Below are positions 11,363-22,365 of a stretch of DNA of 24,962 nucleotides, piece after piece. The stretch spans positions 187,889 to 212,850 of the forward strand of contig QKYT01000059.1 in the NCBI GenBank assembly GCA_003550305.1. The letters are read 5' to 3'. Source of the DNA: Glomus cerebriforme (Eukaryota; Glomeromycota; Glomeromycetes; Glomerales; Glomeraceae). Numbering within the stretch: position 1 is the stretch's first letter; every line of letters starts with the position of its first letter. Under the pieces are notes generated by a model that was not told the DNA's origin, did not search any database, and saw nothing but the letters and a program-made list of their open reading frames with translations. The translations under genes and the position numbers were made by a program.

Positions 11363-14214
11363 ATGTACGTCTATCATTTTTTTTTATTAATGTGTAAGTG
11401 TTGAAGAACTTATTAGGTAAAGACAGTTTTTCGTGTACCAATCCTCGACTTATCCAAAATATTGTCATACGTTATTTCCAAAAGCATACCTGAACTTTAA
11501 TTATGGCAGATTTTGAGTACAAGTAATTATCATCTTATTGTTTAGTAAGTTTAAATTTCATCCACGAACCCTTCGTGGCATACCTATGCTCCAATCGTAC
11601 CCGCAACGGTGAATACACCATACCTTTCCTTCCCGCAATGCTCAGCGCGCAACACACTAGTACGGAGGTCCAACCTGCCGCTGACCATGCTCTCCTTTAT
11701 TTCCTCTATGCGGAAGGAAGGTTGGGAAAACCCAACTTCATCCACTACAAATCCCAACCTTCCCGTTCAACGAAACTGTTTAAACGAGCCGAGGATGAAT
11801 CTGTTGTTCCTAAAGTCAGATTCGGTCAAACCACTACTGTTATAGACGACCGTGTAATATTAATAGGTGGTTGTGAGACAACCGATGGAGTCTTACCGTC
11901 AAATTTGCTTGTGTTAAACTCTACTTCATTGAACGTAAACGAACAGACTGCAAAATTGCCCGTGTCGGGTCACGGGGCTGCGCCCATACGTGGCTCAAGA
12001 ATTCTGATAACGTTCGGTATTCAAACAATGGCCCCCCAAAGAACGTTTGCAACCCCAATTCAAGAAATTGATGTAAATACCATGAATATTTCTTCTTTTC
12101 AATTACTAGGTGAAGTTCCTCAACAAAGATATGATCATACAACCACAAAAATTGATGATGATAAGATTATTATATATGGTGGTAAAAATAAGGATGAAGT
12201 AATTCTGGGAGATATATTTTATATTGACCTTAATTTAAATAGTTGGAATTTCATAGAACAACCTTCCCATCCAATTGCAGGACATTCATCAATGTTAATT
12301 AACAATTATTTAATATCTTGCTTTGGTGTAGATGCAAATGCAAAAGTTACAAACGATTGTAAGATTTTTGATATTTCCACTAATACTTTTATTCAATCAA
12401 TAATCAATGAACAACCTCCAATACCTCGAACATTATCTTCTATGGTATCACTTGAAGATAATAAAAGTGTCATTTATATATTTGGTGGAATTGATGAAAA
12501 TGGCAATGGATTAAATGATCTTTACAAGTTGGATACATCTAATGCACCTACATTATCATGGTCTCCAATAAATGTTTACTTTAAAACAACAGACAGTAAA
12601 TTAATACCATCTGGCCGAGGAGCTCATAGTGCATTCACGAACGATAATACTGACATAATGACGATTTGGGGTGGGATATCTAATGGAAACCAATTGGCCG
12701 ACCCAAATTTTTATTTCTTTGATATTAAAGGCAGTATGTGGGTTGATGAAACCTTTTATAAGAATGCTGCACAGCCAATAACCTTAGATGACATAAAAAG
12801 ACCTGATTCCACAATATATGTAACGATCTTTGGAATTATCGGTACTGTTGTTTTAACTCTGGGATTCATAGTCCTTTTCATAATACGTAGGCGAAAAATT
12901 CTTCAAAAATTCCAAAGAAAAGAAATTAATAATGATCCTTATGGTCGATCTGATCAATTTGGAAGTAATACGTATCTTATTAATGATCTTGAAGCAAAAC
13001 AAGTGCAACTCAAAATTATAGATGAACAGGAATCAGTTCCGGAACCAACGCCACAACCTGCTTCAACTTTGCCTTTAACTTCGCCTTCACCACCGACAAA
13101 TGTTGAAAAAGAGGTTGAGACATCAAATAATTGTCAACCCAATAATTCTATAATGCCAACAACATCACCAAAAAGAATGTCTTTTGGTAAATTACCAGCC
13201 TTAACGAATACCGGAGCAACATCAGAAACACAGCGTATGAAACGAACTCATAAACGTACTTCTTCAGTGTCTTTAACGTCTTCCGAATTAGCAAATATTG
13301 CCCGATCTCGCAATTTTACACATCATAAATCATCATTATCTACAAGTTCATTAAATCGATCGTCATTAAATAATTCATATCAGAATTCACGGAAGTCGTT
13401 ATCAAATATTCTTGGTCCTGTTTCTGAAAAAAGTTCCAATTTAGATAATCATCGTAGTTCTGAAAGATCGGTGAATTCTATTCAATGGGTAGGATTTAGT
13501 AATTCTATGATCAATGATCAAGAAGAAAATCGTGACGCTTTACATGTACGAAATTTATCTTCTAAACAACAAAAAAATTCTTCAAAATATTATCAAACTG
13601 GATATTCATCTGATGGGGAAGATGATGAATATACTATTAATGGTGATTATATAGATACTACTTCTGTAGTGAAAGTTAATTATAATCGTAACATTTTTGA
13701 TCATGATGAGGTTATAACAACGTATGATGTGAGTCAAATAAAAAATGGTCCACAATGTTATAATATTCCAAAGCAAGGACACATTTCTGCAGCGTCTAAT
13801 AAAAGTACTTCAAGAGAAAGTGGAGTTATTGACAAATTTACTCATGAATCACCATCAAATTCAAATGAATCAAGTGATATTGATCGTGCAAGTAATGAAG
13901 AAGATAAAGGTAGTAGCATGAAAAAGTCTAAGCGTTCATCAAAAAGAATTAGTAGAGTTTCTTTTGCACTTAAAGATGAAAAGATCGAGTTCGATGAGAA
14001 TGAATCTTCGAGTACAGTTTCTTTAACACGTATGTCAGGCCGTTCATTATCAAGTCAAAGTAGTTCATCAAGTAGCGCACCTTCTATAATTGAGGAGGAA
14101 GTCGAAGAGTCTGAACCATTAGAAGACTACTACACACCGCTTAGACCCAATTCAATCTTAAATAAATCATTTCATGATGATGAAGAATCTAGTTTAAGTG
14201 GATTTTCCTTTTAG
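11363..14214 (+). CDS. Kelch-repeat single-pass membrane protein with Ser-rich tail
   Basis: Predicted type I membrane protein; function unknown. Exon 1 (11363-11393) gives MYVYHFFLLM and ends at a perfect GTAAGT donor. Exon 2 (11546-14214) begins after TTTAG, and the phase matches (T|TA), giving 899 residues. Residues 1 to about 22 form a signal peptide (FFLLMLSLNF core). Kelch-like repeats follow near 100-120, 203-225, 250-275, 302-340 and 364-400, with blade motifs VILIGG, IIIYGG, YIFGG and TIWGG. A transmembrane helix spans about 435-457, followed by RRRK. The cytoplasmic tail (about 440 residues) is rich in Ser, Asn and acidic residues and is probably disordered and phosphorylated. The first roughly 480 nt of exon 2 are markedly more GC-rich than the rest. 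The first blade region (about 20-90) is poorly kelch-like, so an unseen intron there cannot be excluded. Confidence 0.8.
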
Positions 14215-15087
14215 TGCATGTGATTCTATCTATTTCAGATAATTGTCACATTGATTGCACATACAACCTACCATTGGTCGCCGATAGAAAAATGCATATT
14301 TGACTAAATACTATCATTATAGAATAATTGGGATAATAGAAAGGGCATCTCGTTTCTGAGTTGACTATATAATAATTAATTTTTTCTATTTAATTAATAT
14401 CACTAATCAGATTCATACGGATCTTGTTAACAATTTTTTGTCAATTCTGTTCGTAATTTCGCCCGAAAAAAATCTAACTAACAAAAAAAAATTACTGTTA
14501 CGCTTTTAAAAGACAAACAATGTAAATGCAATTGATTCAAAAATTACTTTTTGTATTCACCCTTTTTAAACAAAACACTCTTTTATTTTACAGAGTTTCT
14601 TGGTTTCGTTACTTATTTAAATCAATGAAACTTAGATTTTACCTTTTTTTTTTACCCTTTTGTTTTTTGATTGGAGCTGTAGATAATGATAAATAATACA
14701 AAAAACATACTAAATTCCTCCAATTTTTTTCATTATTTCGCAAAAAAATTATTACATTACCATTATTTCTCGGGTTTTTTATTTTCCTTTTTTTCTTATA
14801 TTTTATATACAGCTTCTTTTTATTTCCTTTTCTCCCTTTTCCCTTTCCCCTTCCCCTTTTCCTTATTTTCCTTTTACCTTTTTTATAATTGAGGTTTTTT
14901 TTTATTCTGTTGAATGATAATCCTTATTTTTATTGTAATTTTAACTCTTAAAATCAATTTTTTCAGATTTGATCATAATACTTTTTGGAACCACAAAAAA
15001 TTTTAAAAGGAAGAAAAAAAAGAAAAAAATTTTTTGTTGTATTTTTATTTTTGCTTTTTATCTTTTTTATCTTAAAAAAAAAAAAAA

Positions 15088-15164
<77 letters not shown>

Positions 15165-15241
15165 TATATTATTTTTTGTTTTTTTTTCTGTTTTTANAAA
15201 AATTTTTTGTTGTATTTTTATTTTTGCTTTTTATATTTTTA

Positions 15242-15333
<92 letters not shown>

Positions 15334-15749
15334 GATTTATATATGTATATTATTTTTTGTTTTTTTTTCTGTTTTTATATTGTACTGTACATATATTGTT
15401 GTTTCCTTTAATATATTTTTTTCTTTTCACTACTTATTTTTATCTTGCTTAATTTAATAGGAGTTAATATTTACAATTGAAAATAATGTTTTAATAAATA
15501 GTTTATTGGTTCCATAATAAACATAAAAATGACGATAAAAAAAAATCTCATTTCTTAAATTTATTAATACCTTTTTTTTTATTTTTTATTTGTTTTTTTA
15601 TTTTTTATTTTTTTTTGTTAAGAAAAAGTTAAATTAAAAACTTTTTTTTATACAATTTGGTTTATTAATGACAAAGATCATTCTTTACAACAAAGGTATT
15701 ATTTATTACACAATACTTTAAATTACTTTTTACATAGCTTAAGGATGGA
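14215..15749. other. Intergenic T-rich region between convergent genes
   Basis: This 1.5-kb stretch separates the 3' ends of the kelch and dioxygenase genes. It consists of T-rich and pyrimidine-rich tracts (TTTTCCCTTTCCCC-type sequence near 14820-14880) and long homopolymers. Frames through the poly-T are meaningless Phe/Lys runs. It should contain both 3' UTRs. No gene seen. Confidence 0.7.
15025..15377. repeat. Tandem duplication of a poly-A/poly-T unit, N at the junction
   Basis: Two copies of a unit of about 173-181 bp are present, 15025-15196 and 15198-15377. Each starts AAAATTTTTTGTTGTATTTT, passes a TTTTTGCTTTTTAT segment, then a run of A, a long run of T, and ends GTATATTATTTTTTG followed by CTGTTTTTA. 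The single ambiguous base (15197) sits exactly between the copies. The homopolymer lengths differ between copies. A local assembly join is at least as likely as a real tandem repeat. Confidence 0.8.
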
Positions 15750-16701
15750 TTATTTATACAATCCAGAATCTCTGAGAGATTGCAAATATCCCAAACGATG
15801 TGGATTATCATCAGCAGGACCTAATTAAAAAATAAGTATTAGTATACAAAAATAATTTCAAACCTGCTATAAATTAAAATAGTACGTACGATTGATGGGT
15901 GTCCACTTTGGTTCTTCTTTGAACAACCCTAATAGATTATGTACCATAATATTAAGGTTAAAATTCGGTAATAAGAAAAGAAAAAAGATAAATCAATACT
16001 TACGCATGGCCTTTAAATAATTATTGGTGTCAACAATGAACCGATGATAAATCCCCGCCGGCTTAAATAAATAGGATAAATTAATGTTCAATCTCCTAAA
16101 ATAATTCACTAATTAAAAAAAACTTACCAAAACAATTAAATCACCTTTTGTCACAGCAATACGTATCCATCGATCCAATAAATCTATATTTTTTAATTTA
16201 GAAAAGCTATGAGAGAGAGATATAATAAAGTATGATTTCTTTAGATACTTACCACGAACATCGAAGTAACCTGAACCATCAAGGATATATCGGATTTCTT
16301 CATCTTCGTGAAGATGCCTAAATAACGAAATGAAACATTAATTAAAACCGCTTTTCAACATCAAGTATTAAATTTAAACTCACTCTTGGAAAAATATCTT
16401 CAATTTGCTTTCGTATGAATCGCCCAATCCTTCTTCGGAGACATTAATCTAAAGAAAAATTTTTTTGTCTTTAGAAATCATTCTAAATAAAATAGGAACA
16501 TTAATAAGCAATACTAACTTCGTCGCGATTCTTATAGTTCCTTTCTTTTGCTATATTATTTATTTTATCAAGATAATTGTCTCCGTCAAAATGCCAGTAA
16601 AGAACTCCTAAGTTTCTAAGTTCTTCAGGCGTAACAGTTGTTAACTGTTCGTGAGGTTCTTTTGGGTCAGAATCACTATTATCATAAAAGTAGGCACGCA
16701 T
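15750..16701 (-). CDS. ADI1: Acireductone dioxygenase (methionine salvage), with apparent frameshift
   Basis: Cupin metalloenzyme (ARD; ADI1 in yeast) that oxidises acireductone to formate and the keto-acid precursor of methionine. Exons: 16519-16701, 16384-16448, 16253-16317, 16128-16183, 16004-16062, 15890-15928, 15750-15820. The protein starts MRAYFYDN. The metal ligands are visible as HLHEDEE (H84, H86, E90) and H129 in PAGIYHRF. The C-terminal exons read [13 protein letters not shown] and RPADDNP, both in the family frame. The exons sum to 538 nt, one too many. Exon 5 enters in the right frame ([14 protein letters not shown]), but the donor at 16004 is off by one; dropping one A at about 16019-16021 restores the family-like YLKAMR and a length of about 178 residues. 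As written, the spliced frame stops early in the last exon. It could be a sequence error or a broken allele. Confidence 0.88.
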
Positions 16702-16986
16702 TTTTATTCTTCAATAGAAAATTTAGAGCCGCTTCAAAAAAAAAACCCCGTCTAAGAGCTGGTTTTATACATGCTAACAGCTGATGGCATGATGCATTGA
16801 TGCCATCTTTTATCATGCTTTTTTTGGTATTGTTAATCAGCTGATGTTAGATATTGGACACAATACACTTTTTTTAAAAAAATTTCTTTAGCTTTTCGAT
16901 AATCAAGTTATTTTTTTTATCTTTATTCATTCTTTTGTTTCCACAAATATAGCTTTTCTTTTGGACGGACTTGAACAATAATTATT
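16702..16986. promoter_or_regulatory. Shared upstream region of ARD and the Brl1-like gene
   Basis: These 285 bp separate divergent start codons. The E-box-containing 9-mer CAGCTGATG occurs at 16778-16786 and again at 16838-16846. Between them GATGGCAT (16783-16790) pairs with ATGCCATC (16800-16807) as a short hairpin. Such paired sites are plausible bHLH-type binding sites, but that is inference. Confidence 0.45.
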
Positions 16987-17865
16987 ATGACATTATTAGA
17001 GAGGGAAAACGAAAGTTACGATGAACAGGTAACAATAAACATTATTTGCATTTTTAGTGAATATTCCTTTTCTCTTTAAGTAACATATTATTATTATTTC
17101 CAAACTAATAGAAATTGTTAAACCTTGCTCTTGCATTATCTCTTGAAAAGAATGATAATAATGATTATTATAATACAGCTTCCATGTCGATGGGTCTTGG
17201 ACCAGCGAGTCCTCGATCATCACCTGATACTCAAACTAGTTTAGGATTTCAACGTGATCAAATACCGCGAATGATCATAATTCATCCCCCTAAAAATATA
17301 TTTCGAAAACTATTTGAAAATTTCCTTGGGTATTTGTTCGATCAATTACTTAATCTTTTTTGACTTTTAAAATATTAAATCGTCATTTTTTTTTTTATTC
17401 TTCATAGGTTTTGTTTGTGGAACGTCAAAGCTATATTGTTTACTGCCTCCCTTGCCTTTACGTTTGTCTTCCTAGTCTCTTTAAATGCTGATCACCAAAA
17501 AGAAGTTGAAATTCATAAGTCAGGTATTGTTTGAATTTAACTAAATCATTCAATTTTCTATAGTTAATCTTTTTATTAATAAATTAGATGCAGCGCGAAA
17601 AGTTAAAGAATGCAGTTTGAAGTATATTGAAAATCGATGCAATCCAACTACAAGAGCACCTTATTTGGAAGAAAGTTGTGCTTTTTGGGAAAGTTGTATG
17701 GATCAAGATCCAAATAATACTGTTAGATCATCAGAAATTTATGCTAAACAATTTGCTCGAATAATTTCAATATTTCTTGAAAATTTATCATATGAAGCAA
17801 GAATAATGTTGTTCATGTTTCTTGTTATGATCTTTGGCTATATAGTTATCAAGAATCATAGATAG
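16987..17865 (+). CDS. BRL1: Brl1/Brr6-type nuclear envelope protein, 4 exons
   Basis: Integral nuclear-envelope protein of the Brr6/Brl1 family (DUF2418), which helps fuse inner and outer membranes during nuclear pore assembly and affects lipid homeostasis. Exons 16987-17028, 17112-17329, 17408-17523 and 17588-17865 join in frame to 217 residues. The N-terminus is short and polar; an amphipathic stretch NIFRKLFENF precedes the first membrane helix (about 95-112). The lumenal domain carries the four conserved cysteines C134, C143, C156 and C162 (KECSLKYIENRC and ESCAFWESCM), which form two disulfides in the family. The second helix spans about 198-213, and the protein ends KNHR. The length is close to yeast Brr6. 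Whether it is Brl1 or Brr6 cannot be decided here; many fungi have a single member. Confidence 0.92.
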
Positions 17866-18158
17866 ATCCAAGAGAACTATTCCTTCCAAAAAAACATTAT
17901 ACAATGGAATTTTGAAGAGTATATCAACAATTATGGGCGTGCTTTTCTTTCTAAACAATATCAACTGCTTTCCACACATACGATCTTCCTTCTGAGTCTA
18001 ATAACAACCCGTAACAGTTGTTCTCATCAAATGTAAATTTTACATTCCTTCAGTGCAACTTGTCTTTAGAAAAGTAATATATAATATAGAATATAGAATA
18101 TTTAGAAAAAATTATTTTATAATATTTAATCTTATAAACAACAGATGAATTTAATTAA
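17866..18158. other. Short convergent intergenic region
   Basis: These 293 bp lie between the stop codons of the Brl1-like gene (plus) and the lyase gene (minus). They must hold both 3' ends; no further gene or clear poly(A) element is visible. Confidence 0.6.
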
Positions 18159-20271
18159 TTATAATTTTGACTTTGTTGTTTCCATCCAGGCAAATTCCTT
18201 AAATTAAGAGATAATTATTTTAATATCATAAATCAGATACATTTTCTCTTAAATTAAGTTATTTTAGACTTACCAATTTTTTTTTTCCACCTGGTTGTAT
18301 CATTACATTAATAATTATACATTTATTATCATCCCTTAATGCTTCATCAAGAGCATTACTTAATTCCTGAGGAGTTTTAACAAAATAACCATTACCACCA
18401 GCAGCATTAGCAATTAAATCATACCTTACATTTGGTAATAAGGCAGTTGAAGGTAAATTATTTATAGGTGTATCATTATAAGATTTCGCATCTAAACCGT
18501 GATATATTCCATTATTATTAATAATTATAATTAAAAGTGGAATATTTGCTCGAACAGCTGTTTCAATTTCCATCGCACTATGAAGACAAAAAAAAAGTGA
18601 GTTTGGATTCAAAAAAAAAATCATGTCCCGGTATATAATTTTACCTGAAACCAAATGCAGAATCTCCTACAATCGCAACGACGCGTTTATTGGGATAGTA
18701 TAATTTTGCTAAAAAATAAAAATAATGAGACAGAGTAGAATAATAAACAATTGAAATCTATATGTACCTGCAATAGCGTAACCCATACCAACTCCCATAG
18801 TTGCCATAGTACCTATGAATAAAATAAGTTAAAGCATGTATATTTTCACATATATACACGATTTTAATTATATTATTTACCAGCGTCTAATCGACATCTT
18901 GGTTCTTGCACATCAAAAATAGATCTAGCAATATCCATTGTATTTGCACCTTCACTTACAAATACAATATCGTTTTTAGGTAATTTTTGTTTAATTTCAT
19001 AAAAAGCACGATAATAACTCATAGGAACACTATCATCATTAAATCTTTCATTAGTTATTTGGATGTTATCGTCGATCTTTCGTTTTAATGAAATAAAATA
19101 ATTTGACGTAGTGGGATATTTATAAGTAGAAGGTAATGAATTAATAAGTTGTAAAATAACTAATGGTAAATGGCCAAGTAAAGCAATATCAATTCTACTA
19201 TTATTATAATGTTCTTCTGGTAATATATCAATTTGAATAAATTTTACATTTTTATTAAATTTTGGAGGTAAACCAAAGTGTAAGATCCAATTTAATCTTG
19301 CACCTAATATTAATATGATATCCGCATCTGCTAATGCTTTTGATCTTGCAGCCGATACACATAAAGGGTGAAAATCAGATAAAACACCTTTTCCCATTGG
19401 AGTGGGAAGGAAAGGTATATTTGTTTTTTCGATAAATTCTTTAAGTTCATTTTCAGCACGAGAATAAGCTGCACCTTTGCCGATAATTATTAAAGGATTC
19501 TTAGCATTTACTATTAATTTTACTGCATCATCGATTTTATTCGGATCAGCAAGTGATTTTGGCGGATCTGGTGATCTTTTTGGTAGACTATTTAAAACTT
19601 CTAAACTAACTGATCCTTGAATATAATCTGCTGGTAAATCAACATACACAGGTCCAGGTCTACCATACATTGATGTTCGTATTGCTTTGTCTAATACATT
19701 TGGAATTTGTGAAATTGATGGTGGTCTTGTTGAATATTTAGTATTTGGCCTGCAAAGTGTTACTTGATCTAATTCTTGAAATGCTCCCATTCCTTCTTGA
19801 TATGTATCACTTGATCCTCCAATTAGGAGAAGCGGCCAACAATTTACTTGCGCATTAATCACTCCTGCTAATGCATGTACGACTCCTGGTCCTGATACTA
19901 CTAAACCGACACCTGGACGACCTGTTAAATACCCTAATATAATCATAGAATAAATATGAAATTTAACCGAAAAAAATAATAATAATAAAATATATATATT
20001 TGTCACCATAAACACTTGCAGCGTAACTAAGAGATTGTTCGTTTCTAAATCCAACAAATTTTATTCCTTCAGAAATGATAGCTTCAGCAACCTGTCAATT
20101 AAGATTATCACGTGAACAGATAATTTCAATTTGTAATAATTTTTTTTTTGTATAGCATATACTAATTACCTCTACAACAGGTATACCAACTATGCCAAAA
20201 ACTATTTCAACACCTTGGTTTTTAAGTGCTTTAGCAATTAATTCTCCACCTGTAATTTTATTATTTGCCAT
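18159..20271 (-). CDS. HACL1: 2-hydroxyacyl-CoA lyase (TPP-dependent), peroxisomal, 7 exons
   Basis: Thiamine-diphosphate enzyme of the HACL1/oxalyl-CoA decarboxylase family, which cleaves 2-hydroxyacyl-CoA to formyl-CoA and an aldehyde (alpha-oxidation). Exons: 20170-20271, 20007-20091, 18881-19933, 18768-18812, 18645-18708, 18274-18577, 18159-18197; the frame is closed at 563 residues (human 578). The TPP-activating glutamate is E52 in GFRNEQS. The region GYLTGRPG through SGPG and NCWPLLLIGGSS is diagnostic. The TPP/Mg motif runs from GDSAFGFS (443-450) to NNNGIY (470-475). The 39-nt last exon encodes EFAWMETTKSKL, ending in a canonical peroxisomal PTS1 (SKL). Oxalyl-CoA decarboxylase activity is the main alternative. 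Reading past the exon 6 donor would give VSLK and no targeting signal. Confidence 0.94.
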
Positions 20272-20448
20272 TACGATAAAAAGAGAAAAAGAAAATTAAT
20301 ATGTAGTCATAAGTAGAACACTGATTGAATGCGTCAAAAGTACAAAAAATTATGCAATCCTGTCGTCTAACTGATTTTGTTAATAATCTAACAGATCAAA
20401 ATTTTCATTGATAATCTCATTTTCCTATAAAATTTCATTAAAAAAAAA
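20272..20448. promoter_or_regulatory. Compact bidirectional promoter region, HACL1-BCS1
   Basis: Only 177 bp separate the two divergent start codons, so both promoters and 5' UTRs must be packed here. The Bcs1 start is preceded by a run of ten A. No specific binding motif is recognised. Confidence 0.5.
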
Positions 20449-21814
20449 ATGTCAGAATCTAATATATTATCAACACTTTTTTCTTCAAATCCATATTTTT
20501 CTGCAGGAATAGGAGTATTAGGGTTTGGAGCAGGATTAGCGGCATTAAGACAAGGATTAGTTAGAGGAAGTTATTTATTACGCAGAAAGTTATTAGTATC
20601 ACTTGAAATACCGTCAAAAGATAAATCATATCAATGGTTTTTATATTGGATGTCAAAACAATTAAATAATAATTCACGTAATAATACACATCAATATGCA
20701 GTACAAACATCATTTATACAACATGATAATGGAAGTATAAGTACAACATTTAGTCTTATACCGGGACCTGGTAAACATTATTTTAAATGGAGAGGAGTAT
20801 GGTTACAAGTAGAAAGACAAAGAGATGCTAAATTATTAGATATAACAAGCGGATCACCATGGGAAACGGTTACACTTATAACATTAAGTAAAGATAAATA
20901 TATATTTACAGAATTATTACAAGAATCAAAAAAACTTGCTATAGAACAACAAGAAGGAAAAACTGTTATTTATACAAGTTGGGGATCTGAATGGAGACAA
21001 TTTGGATTACCAAGAAAACGTAGATTATTAAATTCTGTTATTTTAGATAAAGGTATTAAAGAACGTATCTTACAAGATGTTAAGGAATTTATTAATAACG
21101 GTAAATGGTATAATGAACGTGGCATACCTTATCGTCGAGGTTATTTATTATATGGTCCTCCTGGAAGTGGTAAAAGTAGTTTTATACAAGCACTTGCTGG
21201 TGAATTAGAATATAATATCTGTATATTGAATTTAAGTGAGCGTGGGCTTACTGATGATAGACTTAATCATTTATTAAGTAATGCTCCTGAACGAAGTATT
21301 ATGCTATTAGAGGATATTGATGCTGCTTTTACGCAAAAGCGCCAGTTAACAGATCAACAAGGGTAAGTTATTGTTAATTGTTAGATTTTATTACAGTAAA
21401 ATTTTTTACAAGGGCTGAGTTTTGTACGAAAAAATTTCTAACATCAAAAAATTTTTTCACCTTCTTAGATATCATTCAATGGTCACATTTAGTGGATTAT
21501 TAAATGCATTAGATGGAGTAGCGTCATCAGAAGAAAGAATAATTTTCATGACAACAAATCACGTAGAATTACTTGATAAAGCGTTGATTAGACCTGGTCG
21601 TGTAGATTTTAAAGAATTGTTGGGTGATGCGAGTGATTATCAAATTAAAACAATGTTTTTAAGATTTTATGAAGGCGAGGATAAATTAGCAGAAGAATTT
21701 GTACAAAAAGTTAAAGGCAAAAAAGTTAGTATGGCTCAATTACAAGGTCATTTTGTTTTTCATAAAAATTATCCAAAAAATTCTGTACTATATGCTGACT
21801 TTGTAACTAAATAA
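20449..21814 (+). CDS. BCS1: Mitochondrial chaperone Bcs1 (AAA ATPase), 2 exons
   Basis: Inner-membrane AAA protein that translocates the folded Rieske iron-sulfur protein during assembly of respiratory complex III. Exon 1 (20449-21362) ends in a GTAAGT donor; exon 2 (21469-21814) follows TTCTTAG. The joined codon is Gly, and the product is 419 residues, the same length as human BCS1L. A single membrane segment (about 15-36) is followed by Arg-rich RGSYLLRRK, the internal import signal typical of the family. The Bcs1-specific domain follows, then the AAA domain with Walker A GPPGSGKS (236-243), Walker B IMLLEDID (284-291), [11 protein letters not shown] after the junction, and arginine-finger region RPGR (346-349). 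The C-terminus [13 protein letters not shown] matches the family. Poly-A just before the ATG and the lack of upstream in-frame signal support this start. Confidence 0.95.
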
Positions 21815-22365
21815 TAAAATTATTGTATTGTATTAAGCATTTTACAGTGCAGCACCTTAATTTCATGATTAAGTTGTATAAAATTGCTATAGATTTTAAA
21901 GACAAATTGATTAAATTTTATATTTTTAAAAATCAGTTAAATTTTAAATCAGATCTTGATTATTCATTTTTAAAACTTATCCCGCAATTTTACCGTAAAA
22001 TCGGCTCTCATCTAATTTGGTAAACAATGGAAAAAATTTTTTTCTGCATATATATCACGTGATGCAGATCATTATTTACCGATTATATAGCGAAAAATTA
22101 AACATTACTTATTGCGATCTCATTGAGTTTTAAGTGTAGCTATATTAAAAGTTCAAATAATAAAGGTTTTTCCTTATGACAAATTCTAAATAATACATTA
22201 AGGTTTTAAACTTATATATCATATTTTTGACTTCATATAGAACTGTAATAAAACAATAATTTCGCAAATTTACATCCCTCTCCTGTATTTTTTATGTAGG
22301 CATATGTGTTTGTATTTTTGACAATAATTTTTATTTGTTCAAGAGAAAAAAAAAAGACAAAAAAT

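Noticed and set aside
11575..14214. Kelch gene starting at 11575
   Set aside because: The first codon there is GTG, not ATG; the upstream 31-nt exon gives a proper ATG, a signal peptide and matching phase.
14969..15457. 162-codon plus frame of Phe and Lys
   Set aside because: It is a translation of poly-T and poly-A with an ambiguous base; no protein signal.
18259..18654. Lyase C-terminus ending VSLK
   Set aside because: Those residues come from reading past the donor at 18273; splicing adds EFAWMETTKSKL, which fits the family and ends in SKL.
21422..21814. Separate downstream gene after Bcs1
   Set aside because: It is exon 2 of Bcs1; the start part of that frame lies in the intron 21363-21468.
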